A stretch of 64,000 nucleotides of DNA from Sabethes cyaneus. Taxonomy: Eukaryota > Arthropoda > Insecta > Diptera > Culicidae. The stretch lies in the NCBI RefSeq assembly GCF_943734655.1, contig NC_071355.1:196663939-196727938 (forward strand). The letters run 5' to 3'. Made by a program: the position numbers and the translations under genes. The notes beneath the pieces were generated by a model. It did not search any database. It saw nothing but the letters and a program-made list of their open reading frames with translations, and was not told where the DNA came from. The first letter of the stretch is position 1. Each line of letters begins with the position of its first letter. Shown in pieces: positions 10,488 to 21,480 of the stretch.

Positions 10488-12060
10488 CCCGTGGGAATGG
10501 AGCAACGGTGGCGGTCGGCGGTCCAGCAGGGCGGCGGCGGCGGCAACGAGGACGACGATGACGATGGCGACGGTTCGAGAAGGGAAAAATAGTACGCTGG
10601 TCGTGTTTGAAAAAGGAAGGTTTTTTTTATTATTAATTTTTCTCTTGCACCCCTGCGGGATCTCCGCAGCAGACCTATACGCGATTAAACTGTGGCGATA
10701 TCGAGCGTGCGGGCCGCGAGGGACGATGGGACGAGGGCAGTGTGTGGCCGCGCGGAAGAAACGATCGGTTGGTTAGTGCTGTTTTGTTGTGTTTCGTTTA
10801 TTATTTTTTGTTTGTTTGTTGCCATGCTTCAACTCCTACAAACCAGCATATTGCCCATGTATGTGTGTAAGTGTGTGTTTGTTTGATAAGAGAGAGTGTG
10901 TGTGTGTTTGTATGTGGCCCTCTCACTCGCTCGCTCGCCTGCTCGCTCGAAGCCCGACAAGCGGAACCCTTTCCGTGGCGAAATGGTGGGACGGCCCAGG
11001 GAGGCCCCCAGCCGAGTGTGTTTAGGTGACCTCCAGGAATCGATACACATTGCCGTACGTAAGTAAGTTTAGTGGGTCGGTGCGCGGTTTGCCAGTAGTG
11101 GCTCGGTTCTAAGATTTGTGAACAGTCTGAGATTTAGGGAGTTTGCCACGATGTCTCGCGAGCCACGTGTGCACACTCACTGGCCGACGAAGGCATTCGA
11201 CGAAATTGGGACTTTAGGTAGAGGAAACTAGCGAGAGAGATTGAAAGACAATATAAAATAGTTTAGTGAATTGTGCAACAAATCGGGGACTATCTTTTTG
11301 CGGGGGAGTATGTGTGTGTACGTTTGATAAAGCCTGGTTACGCGCTCAATCTGAAAGCTTTTGCTTTTGCTTAATTCATACAAAGTTGTATGATGCAATT
11401 TTCGAGCTAGCCCTTCTGTAATTGAATTTGACGTATTTGGGTTTTGAGAATTCGCACCGAAAAGCGTAAGCTAAATGAAATAATTCGGAACAGTTGCGTG
11501 ACCAGTAAAGTATTTAGTGCCTTGTTTAATCACTACTGCCATAGTTGGTTTCTCTTCCATGACTACTTTTTTTCTCCTTACTTTTATGTTTTGAGTTATA
11601 CAATGCATTTATTTTTAGCATCACGTGCAACTCTCGCACTGAAATCGTCAAAAGATGCTCATGTTGGATGTTTTTATATACATCACTTTCATTTTTATGC
11701 TCCCCTTTAAGCAATTACGTAGGAATAGCACTAGGTCAGTGTTTTAACTATTGATACCGAGTCCAGCGTACATTGTTTTTTTTTATACTAGCGCATTCAC
11801 CTGACTTGGCATATTACTACACTGGTTCAATGGGGCAAGTTATAAAAAGAGGTATTTTTATCCTTGCAGCTTGCTTACTCGCTGCCTCGCAGCGAAAGTA
11901 ATAAACATCTGACCGGGAATCACACATATCGTTGACCGACTAAAGCCGAACGGCTGATTGATTGCAAAATTACTTTTACTGTTTACGGGTCTCGTAAAGC
12001 ATAATTACATTTCAATTCGGATTTAATGAGCCAACGAATAAAACGTGTGACTAGTGCCAT
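10488..12060 (+). other. fj 3' UTR and downstream flank
   Basis: Starts GC-rich with GGCGGC and GACGATGAC runs, then becomes T-rich with GT-rich stretches (about 10860-10915). Candidate polyadenylation signals AATAAA lie at about 11899 and 12038; which is used is unknown. A CGTGGGAA sequence, matching the Su(H) consensus, lies at 10490-10497 just after the stop codon. No coding frame is convincing. Confidence 0.4.
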
Positions 12061-13331
12061 ATAAAAACAAAAGTTTTTTTTTCGTTGCGCAGGCAAACTC
12101 TAGCTTTCAAACCGGGCCTGTTTACTTTGTTCACCCTTTTCTTCCTTGAGGTCATTTCACTATTAATCTGATTGCCGTGATCTGATTGGTTAATCTAATT
12201 TTGCAAAGTGGAGCTCGTTACCTTTTTTCCCTTAATTTGTAGCACAATTTGATCTTTGATTTGATTTGCAGTACAATTTCATCGTTGCATCGTTACAGAA
12301 ATTTCTTGGTTTTCGCACTGATTGCATGCTTGATACTTAACTTGGGATGGATTTTAGTTTCTTTAAGGCAACGAAAAATCTACAACCTGTACAAGAAACA
12401 AGCTGGATAACGTCATTGGTATTTTATCTAGCAACTTAAGTAAATGCATGGCGGTTTTAGCCTGTGTTTTACCCTCACTAAATCATTTCAGATTTCAAAG
12501 CATTACTTTAGTGCTAACTAAATGCTTGAGCATGTGCTGAATAAATGTTTCTCAAACATCGCTATTCTATCAGACGGCAAACAAAAATTAGTCACCTAAA
12601 CCTTTAATAGATCAGTTTGAAGCGAAAATAAGAAGCAATGTTTATTGTAACCATGTTTATTTGACAAACATTTAGTGATATATTGTTTGGTACTATTCGA
12701 TGAACAATTGATTACATTGCTGAATAACTGTCATATAAACTTGTGTTTAGCCTTTATGATCAGTGGTATAATCCGTAAATACTTCCAAACTGACCGAAAA
12801 GCATTGAATGGATGTTTACTCAAACATTTTTACAGCAGATATTCAATCGCATGAACGTTTATAAAACAATACATTACTTCCGAGGCTGCTGTACACGACT
12901 TTTAAGCATAAAAGCTACATCTTCTAAACTCAATAATATGGCAAATAGTTTGGACGAATTTGCAAACACTGATCTAACTGATATAACGAAAGTTTTGGAT
13001 AGAAAAAATTTTAAACAAATATTATTATTACATATTTAACTAAAGCTCTATAATGTAAAGTATGATAATGCAAAATTCCGCAATTCCAGCAACTTTGTTG
13101 ATTAATAACTAAATCTTTAGCCCGGTAATTTGATTAAAAATGCAATGACTACAAGCATTGCATTTATTCTGATCTTCAGTTGAGTTTTGGAAAGAAAAGT
13201 TCCACCTCTAACGCTGCTACAATCAGTACAGAATTTATTCAAATTCTGGTAAATTTTCCAGCCAAAATATCGCGGAAGCCGCTTTGACAGTCCGATTGGT
13301 GTAGCGCACTACCTCATTGCCATACTTTATA
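12061..13331. other. no gene seen
   Basis: AT-rich intergenic DNA without recognisable repeats or protein-like frames. Confidence 0.4.
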
Positions 13332-13338
13332 TTATAGG

Positions 13339-13780
13339 CACAAACAAACAGACATAACACTCGTTTTCCATTTTTCGTACCGATTAAACAGCCGTTTCAA
13401 TTTGGGCTTAGTTGGGAATTGGTCCGTTTTGGTCAAAATGGCGCTTTTTAACGAAAGTAGAGCAAAAGCAAGCAAAGCCTGGGTGCTAATTCCGTTATCG
13501 AAATTTGACCTTCTGTTTTTATACGACAGACTTCGCAACCAGCTCTTAGAATACAGGACAGTGCGAGGTCAGTGCTACGATCCTATTGACTCTAACAGCC
13601 TCTCCCAGCCGAAAGCAGGGCAAAGCCCCATAAAAAAATATTTGCTAGTTCGAGGGATACTCCTGTTGCAATTTGATATTTGGAAATGTCGATCATAGAT
13701 GGTGCTGGTGTTCAGGCAAAATGTGAGGCACGCTAATTCTTGTTGATTTTTCTTCCAAGAGTTATGTCCTTTTGTCTGTG
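13339..13780. mobile_element. MITE-2 copy a, with a SINE inside
   Basis: Left end CACAAACAAACAGACATAAC, right end the inverted GTTATGTCC...GTCTGTG, flanked by an exact 7-bp duplication TTATAGG (13332-13338 and 13781-13787). The right part (13690-13780) matches MITE-2 copy b (GGTGCT..TGT, AGGCAAAATGTG). The extra length is a minus-strand SINE at about 13459-13620. Confidence 0.7.
13459..13620 (-). mobile_element. SINE variant nested in MITE-2
   Basis: On the minus strand it shares CTAAGAGCTGGTTGCGAAGTC-type body sequence with the other SINEs and ends in a CTTTGCTTGCTTTTGC tail. The head is cut off at the CGGCTGGGAGAGG segment, and the B box is absent. A similar variant is at 51436-51585. Confidence 0.6.
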
Positions 13781-13846
13781 TTATAGGCTTTATATTTAAC
13801 GGTAAAGTCGGCAAATTACATTTATTTTGATAGTTAGTATGGCACC

Positions 13847-14009
13847 TACAGAGACTATAGATTCAGAGGCAACAAGACACACAAAATCCACTAAATTTTG
13901 AATCAAAGCGGAGAGTTACCTTTATTTATAATGGTAATCTTTGCTTTGATTAAAAATTTAGCGGTTTTTGAGTGCCTTGCCGCCTCTGTAATCTATAATC
14001 TCTGTAATA
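13847..14009. mobile_element. foldback element, ~75-bp arms
   Basis: The left arm (CTACAGAGACTATAGATTC ...) and right arm (... ATCTATAATCTCTGTAA) are inverted copies over about 75 bp: GAGGCAACAAGACAC pairs with the complement of GAGGCGGCAAGGCAC, and AATCAAAGC is shared. The loop is about 15 bp. The flanks TGGCACC and TAGCACC may be an eroded 7-bp duplication. The left 43 bp recur alone at about 18788-18830. Non-coding. Confidence 0.7.
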
Positions 14010-15200
14010 GCACCCAATATCTTCCTTTCATTCTCTTTTTTCGTTTACTAACATACCCCATATTCATTATAGAAACTGTACTATAGACCCAATGTGGTAT
14101 ATACAGGTGTGGCGATGTTGGGAAAGTGGTGTTAGCGCAATGAAGTAATTTTATCATGGTGTGGGTGGAATCGTAAATCGACCAATCGCGATCAAGCGTG
14201 ACGTCAAACTCCAAAAACAAAAGATTTTTCGCTGCTACTCAAGAAACAACAGTAGCTGAATTTCAAGAGCAATTGCTGTTTACGGGTCGGTTTAAGGTGA
14301 TCAAAACCGCATAAAATGAGCACTTAAATTATGTTTGAACAAGTGATGATTAAGCTATTTGAAGTTCTTCAATCCAGCTCTCTCCCAAAAGCGGATAAAT
14401 AAGCCTAATACTCGGGTACTTTTTCATTTCGACGTATCTACAAATGAGAGATTCTCTTCGTGTCTCTTCTCTTCCGCTTTTTACGGCGATACTATTGCAT
14501 TGAAAAGAAAATTTTCAAATTTGCATTGTTCGACTCAATAAGACTACATTAAAGCTGCTTAAGGGTGTTAAAATGGCTTTACAAACTACTACCAAGCTTT
14601 CATTCGGCTCTTACCACACATGCTGTTAGATCATAGAATTTAGCAATTCGACTGACAGCAAAATATATGTCAGTTATCGGCATTGTCGAATGCTTCAGGT
14701 TTAAAGATATTTTCACTGTCTGTCCTGTAGATGCATATTAGGCGAAGGATCATGCAGTGAGTGCTTATGGATCAGAAGCCGGCGGTTTAATTCCCGAAAG
14801 AAGACGACATGCATTTTTGATCAGCTTGCATATACGAAATATAGTTATTCGAAATTAAAAATATAGTTCCACTTTTTGAAAATATATTATTTATTGCCTG
14901 CATAAAGATTGATGGGACGCTGGTTAAGCGACTGGAAAAGCAAAACTATTTTTCGTTCTATAAATAGAATTGACTGCTTTGCGCAAATTGAGCTAAATAG
15001 TCGCAAAAGCCTCCATTAAGCATCACTGCAGCTTCAAAAGTAGCTAATAATAAGCCCGAAGCTTGATAAAATCACCAGATTTAGATGTTTCAGAGCTGGA
15101 AAAGGGTGTATATTTCTAAAACTAAACAAAAGTTCAGCCATAGGTTGAATAAAATCAGCTATAACGGCGCTAAATCAGACTAAAATTGTTACTTGAGTAA
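14010..15200. other. no gene seen
   Basis: AT-rich intergenic sequence. No protein-like frame and no element termini were recognised. Confidence 0.4.
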
Positions 15201-15202
15201 TA

Positions 15203-16522
15203 ACGGGTGACAACTAAAATTTTGTAATTTTTTTCTCAAGCTGTCAAAAAAAGACAAAGATACATGATGCAGTTCTGATTTACCGCAATTAAAGATACAT
15301 TATTCATTGTTGAAAAAAAATTAGTCTACATTTGAAAACGGTCAGTAATCGGCTGTTCGTCGAAGCTTCCGTTTGATGTCCGAACAGGAGCGTTGTACGG
15401 CCGTCATGTCAACTTTGCGAATGCATCTCTTGATTCTACCAATCAACTTTTTGCAATTCGTAGCTCTCCAGTTATTTTTGTACACCAAGGAACTCAAAAT
15501 CCCGAAGAAATCTTCAGGTGGGCGCACTGAGACAGTTTTTCTGATCGTGGTTTTTGACTAAAAATGGGATTGAATGGGTATTCAGGAACGATTGTGTTTT
15601 TTTTTGGCGTAATGAGATCCCAGCAATCATTTTGGTTGAAAAGCAGCTTATTCAACCGTTGTATAGCTAATTACCAGGTAATACGCGCTTGATAAGCTGT
15701 TATACAACAAAAATGTTTGTTGGGATGATGTTCTAACCGGCCAAAACACGTATTGTCCATCTGCATGATGTTTTTGTAGAAACGGGATCAAAATTTTCTT
15801 CAAACATCTGGCACAACTTATTTGATAGCCAAACCAGAGGGATTGTTTTTGAAGAAACGAGAAAGAGAACGAAGTCCTTCTGCGTCCATAATTTTGGCTG
15901 GTCTTCCACTATCTTGCTTGCGAATAGTTATCGGGTATCTTAGGATATGGTAAATAGTCGAAGCCGCAACATGTTCGCTTTTTAAAAGTTGTACCACAGA
16001 CAAACAGACGAGATACTCGCGTTAATTCCATCGTCCAATCAAAAACCACTCATTTTTTAAAAAAGCATGTTTCGCAACATGACCACACCGCGGCGCGCGA
16101 GTGTTGCTTCGAGTTTTCAGTATAAAACCATACAAATGTAAAAACCCTACAGCATAAAACCCTACAAATGCAAGCTACTCCGCAACATGCATGACAGAGG
16201 GTGCTAGTGTGCAAGCAAAATGTGTAGGACGATGGTTTTTAAAGGATTTTCTTCTATGTGTCATGTCAGTTCGTCAGTGGTTGTACCGTACACTTTCTGC
16301 CGAGATTTCTGTTGTAGTTCGTAAAAGTGTACAGCGCGCTACCGAAATGCTTCTCGTTTCGACGTCATTTTAAGCAAAACAAGGCAAGCATAAATAAAAA
16401 AAAATGTTGACAAAAAGAGGAAAGAGAGAGCTAACACATACATACTCTTGTTTCTCTCTGAGCTCATTTGTTGTTGAGTATAGGGGCCTTAAAAAAATTC
16501 CAAAATTTTAGTTGTCACCCGT
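15203..16522 (-). pseudogene. DD37E-type (ITmD37E) mariner, degraded, with both TIRs
   Basis: A Tc1/mariner transposon. A perfect 22-bp TIR (ACGGGTGACAACTAAAATTT start) lies at 15203 and inverted at the right end, with TA on both sides. The transposase reads on the minus strand. It begins at an ATG near 16373 (MTSK..EAF). The DNA-binding segment (STIYHIL, GRPAKIMDAEGLRSLSRFF) spans 15818-15985, and the C-terminal part (EDFFGILSSLVYKNNW, DMTAVQRSCSDIKRKLRRTA) spans 15342-15527. The middle, which should hold the first two catalytic Asp residues, is replaced by about 290 bp of unrelated sequence including a small palindromic repeat (about 15640-15715, similar to 34735-34815). A MITE-2 also interrupts it. 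Inactive. Confidence 0.85.
15995..16279. mobile_element. MITE-2 copy b, inserted in the mariner
   Basis: 285 bp, left end CACAGACAAACAGACGAGA, right end the inverted CACTGACGAACTGACATGAC, with an exact 7-bp duplication GTTGTAC at 15988-15994 and 16280-16286. The related mariner at 41008-41465 has the uninterrupted target (GGTACAACATTTAAAAAGCG), which proves the boundaries. There is no coding capacity and the parent superfamily is unassigned. Confidence 0.88.
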
Positions 16523-16888
16523 TACTACCAAATATCGCCTTCTTCCCATCTCCTTAAACCTCATTGCAATAGACCTGCGGATGCAAAAGCAGCAAAATGT
16601 GCAACACTGTTTTATTTAGTACGACTTTTTGGACTCCACGGAATGCAAGAAGCTAAGCACATTTCTCATAGCTGCTTTCAAAACTCCGTTGAATTACGCA
16701 ATACTACCCATTTTTGTTCGTTTCGGCTCGCTGATTGGAAGCTCTTTTCGGCTTGCAAACGTCATGCAACAAATGTCATGTGTCCGCTGGATAGATTTTA
16801 TAATATTCATAGGAAACTATAGTAAAAAGTAAAAATCGGGGCAACTTATCTGCTGAAAGGAAGAAGAATTGCAACCCAAAGCACTAGA

Positions 16889-16996
16889 TCCAAGTAACAA
16901 TTTGGGTTTCATTAAACTCTTATAATGACTTTTGTTACCGAAATTAGACATGAAAACCATAATATGAGTGTAATAAAACACCAATTGTTGTTTGGG
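16889..16996. mobile_element. MITE-1 copy C
   Basis: TCCAAGTAACAATTTGGG at the left and the inverted CCAATTGTTGTTTGGG at the right, about 108 bp, with the family's central ACTCTTATAATGAC. No clear TA duplication remains. Confidence 0.7.
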
Positions 16997-17469
16997 AACA
17001 TAGCTTTCTTTCGGATCCATTACTGGTTTGGCCACAAATTCCGCTAAATGTTTGAGATTCACCACAATATTTTGATTCTTCAACCGTGGATTTCTCCATT
17101 TTGTTCAACATTTACACTTTTTAAACTACTGGAAAAAGTTCATTTGCCGCACATATAAATTTGACCTATCGCTCGAGCAAGTCCAGAGCAAAATAATAAT
17201 GATCTTGTATGTAGTTTTCACCTGAGCTAATACGAAAAACTTCAATTTATTTCGATTGCAATCGCGACTCCGCGGCAGTCATTTGTTGTCACGTAGCCAA
17301 GGCAGTGTTATGCAGTGGCAAGATTGTGCAGTGACGCCAACCTAAATAATTCTTCATGAAATGGACTATAGATGTTATCGGCAATAAATTAACTATTATA
17401 GAGTGCTAAAACGTAACCCGATTTTGGTACTAGAAGCTGTATTATAGCTAGTTCCACAGTAAAATAATA
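16997..17469. other. no gene seen
   Basis: Spacer between two transposable elements; nothing recognised. Confidence 0.4.
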
Positions 17470-17969
17470 TAGGGTAAGTTAACCTATAATGGACCTCGGG
17501 TACAGTTTCGGCGTTTTTTTAGGTTATGCTACTTATTTCCGAGGATATATAACATGAAACAGAAAGTACTAAACATACCACACAGTTCAGTTTATAAAAT
17601 TTCAGCTGAATTCAATGATTAATGCCTTAAAATCGACATTTTCAACAACCATTTATGGTTAACAATGCGAAATGTTGCCATTAGTGGACCCTTTTCATGC
17701 TAAATACACTAGAATTCCTTTAATGGACCCGGTCGCTATCCTGTTGGAATCCACAAAGTCCGTAAAAGGAAAACGGACATTCCAATCTGTTTTAAAACAT
17801 GTGTAAAACATAGATATTTGCAACATAAATTGATATTTTTTAGGCTTAATCGAAAGTTACTCGTATTATAAGTGCCATCGGTTGCGTGCTTAGCGTTACC
17901 AGTTTAAAATAATTCGTGGAAGAAAACCACTCAAGCACTAACTGGTCCACTAATGGTTAATTTACCCTA
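17470..17969. mobile_element. 500-bp TIR element (TAGGGTAARTTAACC)
   Basis: Inverted termini TAGGGTAAGTTAACC..TGGACC at the left and GGTCCACTAATGGTTAATTT ACCCTA at the right, matching over about 25 bp. Motifs like AGTGGACCC and AATGGACCC also occur inside (17688-17735). There is no open frame, so it is a non-autonomous DNA transposon; the termini starting with TA suggest a Tc1/mariner or pogo-type parent. Confidence 0.7.
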
Positions 17970-18413
17970 CATACGATTCTATGGTTCGTAATCGGTTGCA
18001 AAAGAAAAGAAACTTGCTACTCGCAATCCTTTCTCGCTCTCGGAAAGTACGTGTCAATATCATAAACAAAAGAACGATAAGTAGTTGATCGTAAAAGTTC
18101 CGCAGTCAGTCGAAAATGCCTAAAACCATGTCATTCAAACTATAACGAAACTTGACAGAACGACATTATTCGCTTTGCCGGTTCCACCAGTTGCCGATGA
18201 TGATCATTTAGGTGTAGCAAAATCAGGCCAGTTGTAAATTCTTTATGTCCGGTTATTTATGCGAGTTTTATTTATTCATTTAAACGCTTTGGTTGTTTTT
18301 TTCTTTATTAATACTATCGCTGGAAATGCTTAGAGGTGTATGTAAAAAATGTCGTGCTGAGAGTAGGCTTCTTAGTTCGAATTTCTTAACCCATTAATTT
18401 TGTTGAAGCCACC
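17970..18413. other. no gene seen
   Basis: AT-rich spacer; nothing recognised. Confidence 0.35.
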
Positions 18414-18613
18414 ACACACTTAAAATTTTTACCGCACACCGTAATTTTTTGACGAAATTAGAACTGCTGAACGTTCGGTAAAAATTTTCAAGCATAGATA
18501 TCAACGTTTTCGGATCTTTGGTAACGTTTGGCACCATCGAATTTTTTGCCGAATATTCAGCAGTTCTAATTTCGCCAAAAAATTGCGGTGTTCGGTAAAA
18601 AAATTTAAGTGTG
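18414..18613. mobile_element. foldback element, ~75-bp arms (AAATTTTTACCG)
   Basis: The left arm (CACACTTAAAATTTTTACCG...GAAATTAGAACTGCTGAAC) is matched by an inverted right arm ending CGGTAAAAAAATTTAAGTGTG. The arms differ at only a handful of positions. The spacer is about 50 bp. Non-coding. Confidence 0.75.
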
Positions 18614-18835
18614 CAAGCTTAGTTGTAAATTCAGTAATTAGCTTTGGTAACACTGGAAGTGCTTTGAGGGAAAAGATCCTGTCTTAACTGTAAGCATACA
18701 TTTATATCATTATTGTATGTCTTGTGAACGTTTTTGTGGTAGCAAAACTGGTCTCTGAAGACCTTCAGATTGACAGGAGCGTGAGACCTATACAGAGACT
18801 ATAAAATACAGAAGCGACAAGACACTCACTCATGA

Positions 18836-19056
18836 CAGTCTCCGGAGGAGGTTTAGGACGACAATTTGATGCTTTTCTCGACGTTTTAATAGTTTGTTGG
18901 TGTTTTTTTCATGGGGTAAAATCTATGTTTTTTGTTCGTCGCAATATTACGACGTAAACAGATAAACAGATATTACACCTTGAAAAAGAAACCAACAAAG
19001 TGCCGAAACGTAATAAAAACATCAAATTTTCGTGTTGATAACCTCCTCCGAAGACT
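18836..19056. mobile_element. foldback element, ~85-bp arms (GGAGGAGGTT)
   Basis: The left arm CAGTCTCCGGAGGAGGTT... is mirrored by ...AACCTCCTCCGAAGACTA, with further pairing through ATTTGATG, ACGTTT and TTTGTTGGT inside. About 220 bp in total. It lies directly after a solo copy of the 13847-type terminus (18788-18830). Non-coding. Confidence 0.72.
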
Positions 19057-19279
19057 ACCTTGCTGAATATCAAAAATTAAAAATTGATTCCAGAAGATTC
19101 AAAACACAATCTATCACATTAGCTCGATATGACCGCCTTTTGCCTTGCCGATGGCCTTGAGACGATCATAAAACGATTCGCAAAGTGCCTTGCTGGTTTT
19201 TGGCCCACTCACGGACAATGGTTGTCTTTAGCGTCTCGACACTGATGTATTTTTAATTTGGAGCTTGCTCTCCAAAATG

Positions 19280-19467
19280 CTAGTGTAACAAGTAAGTCGT
19301 CGTATATTCGAATCTCAACTAAGCGGTGCTTGCTAAATAGAGTCAGTTGAATCATTACACTACTCCTGTAATTGTTCTATACTGTAACAGCCGGCTGCAA
19401 AGTCTGTCGATTAAGAAGGGTCTTAGAGTCTTAGAAAGACGTTTAAGCCCAAAGCATTGCTTTTTTT
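19280..19467 (+). mobile_element. SINE inserted in the transposase relic
   Basis: A 13-bp near-exact duplication (GCTCTCCAAAATG at 19267-19279, GCGCTCCAAAATG at 19468-19480) bounds it. It contains a B-box-like ATTCGAATCTC, the family body (CAGCCGGCTGCAAAGTCTG, TCGATTAAGAAGGGTC) and a T-rich AGCATTGCTTT tail. Removing it restores the transposase order W.ILE.KLQ. Confidence 0.82.
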
Positions 19468-20097
19468 GCGCTCCAAAATGAACCAGAGAGAACCATCCCC
19501 TGGATTTGCGTCTGGTGAATTCGAAAGCCATTGCGTGGTCGAAATAAAGTTCGGAACGTTGCAACAACGTGTTGTTGTTCTATCATACTTTGTCTACTCG
19601 CGCTTTGTGAGACGGTATCGAATCTTGTTGCAGAGTCCATGGTCTGCAACCGTGATGTTTGGTTACTCACGGCTTCAAAATAACCCGTAGAACTCTTTGC
19701 TGATAGTATGTCGCATTTACTTTGACGCCAGACTTAATGAAAACGATTGGAGAGCAGCCACCCGTGGTTGCAGCAGCGGCCCAAACCATTATTTGCGGCG
19801 GCTGTGGCTTCCTGATAACCACTCGATGGCTCAAACTGTCGTATAAACGTTAGGTTAAATCAACCCTATCGTTTCGAGGGTTTACGTATTGCTCAATTGG
19901 CTTAATTTTACATCAGATGCTCGGAAATTGATAACTTTTCAAGTCAAGCGAAGCAGCTCCTTCGATCTCTCTAGTCTAGCTTGTTTTCACTTCGGTGTAA
20001 GGACATGCACCTTTCGAGCTTTGTAAGGCTTGACCATGAGCTCATTTTTCAACATGCGTCGGATGTATATCGTCCCATTAACTTCGAGATATGATGC

Positions 20098-20280
20098 TGG
20101 TCTGATAGTGATAAGCCAGCCGTCATGTGTTCGAATCTCGGCTGGGCGGTACCGCTCCAGTCAGTAGGATCCTTGCACTAGCCCCGTAATTGTCCTGTAC
20201 TCTAATAGCCGGTTGCGAAGTTTGTCGATCAAGAAGGGTCAAGTCTTAAAGACGTTTATACCTAAAACTTTGCTTTGCGG
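20098..20280 (+). mobile_element. SINE inserted in the same transposase relic
   Basis: Head CTGGTCTGATAGTGATAAGC, B box GTTCGAATCTC (about 20129-20139), body with TAGCCGGTTGCGAAGTTTG and a TTTGCTTTG tail. It separates the N-terminal transposase segment from the RRMLKNELM segment. The target duplication is not clear. Confidence 0.75.
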
Positions 20281-20420
20281 ATGCTGCGATCAAATATCTT
20301 CAGTTCTTCGGCACTTCGTCGTGGATTTCGCTTCAGTCGCTTCTTCACTTTTCGAACCACGTCAGATGATGTTGACGATGCTACCAGCATCGCGTCATTA
20401 TGAGTTATGATGGTATTACC

Positions 20421-21480
20421 ACCGACAAATAGTTATTAAGCTATTATGAAGAACGCTTTACCATTTCAATTTTGCTAAATAATTTTATCATTACGGCTAA
20501 CTGAGTGGAAACGGCTCTTCATTGGTAGGTTTAAAGTGTCGGATGCTAATTGAAATCAAATCTGTTTAAAATTTTACACTAACGATGCCGAACGCAATAA
20601 AATAATATTTAAACTAATTCGGTCTGGCTAAGCTGCCTTAAGTTGTCCGAATCAGTCTTTTCAAGAAACAATTTGACTTTTATTATACTTTTATTATTAC
20701 GAAGTGCATAATAAAAAAAGCAGCTAGTTACTTGGATACACCATAAAGTTGATAAAAATGCATAAGAAGACAGCACATGTTAATGGCCGGGAAAATCGAG
20801 CTACTTTAAGGTAAAGAGCCGTCTCAAACTAAACTGCAAGCCATCTTTTTGCTGATAGACTGTTTACAATTTTGGACCTACCGATGAGAGTCACAAGCTA
20901 TCGCAGGTGATCATAAAGTTTTGTGGCTCATCTTCATTTAACAGCACAACTTTATGGTGTGATTTATTGACAACAACTTTGAACATTGGACGTTTCAATT
21001 TTGAATACACATCTATCACCGGTGGTGGTCATCTGAAAAATAAGAGACAAGATTGGAGAATGGGTTTCGATTACAATTTCGAATCGATTACGAGTTCGAT
21101 TACAATGTGTTTGAGCTGAATAAAAGTTTTCATACTTAAAGGTCGTACACCTTTGTCTAGATGAAGGGTAGATGGAAATGATTTTAGAAATGTTAAGACA
21201 GCTCAAAACTATACAATGCTTAAAATAATGAACTGAACACTGATTTGATATATAGACGACTTTATTAGGTCCTTTCACGGCAATTGAGCAATACGGAATG
21301 ATTTTATTGTCTCATCATTCCTAGTTAGATTGATTTTATAGTCGTTTAGTTTAAAAGTTAGGGGTAGAAAAGAATACCAATGCACAGTAGAAATTCTTTT
21401 GGTAAACCTTTTTTTTTAAACTCGCACCGTTTCCGGTTTCCGGAAAAAAAATTTGATGACACAACAATTTGATTACGGTA
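20421..21480. other. no gene seen
   Basis: AT-rich sequence without convincing frames or element termini. Confidence 0.35.

Larger units (their letters stand above)
19085..20420 (-). pseudogene. Tc1/mariner transposase relic split by two SINEs
   Basis: Read on the minus strand. The N-terminal helix-turn-helix part (VVRKVKKRLKRNPRRSAEEL) is at about 20285-20350. After the first SINE come RRMLKNELMVKPYKARKVHV (about 19990-20065), a central part with AAAANNGLG, then TTQWLSNSPDANPGDGSLW (about 19490-19550; the NSPD..NP block of the third catalytic residue), and the C-terminus (TIVREWAKNQQGTL, KAIGKAKGGHIEL) at about 19130-19220. Frameshifts and stops occur throughout. The lineage looks like a D..D-type Tc1/mariner, distinct from the DD37E copies nearby. 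Inactive. Confidence 0.75.
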
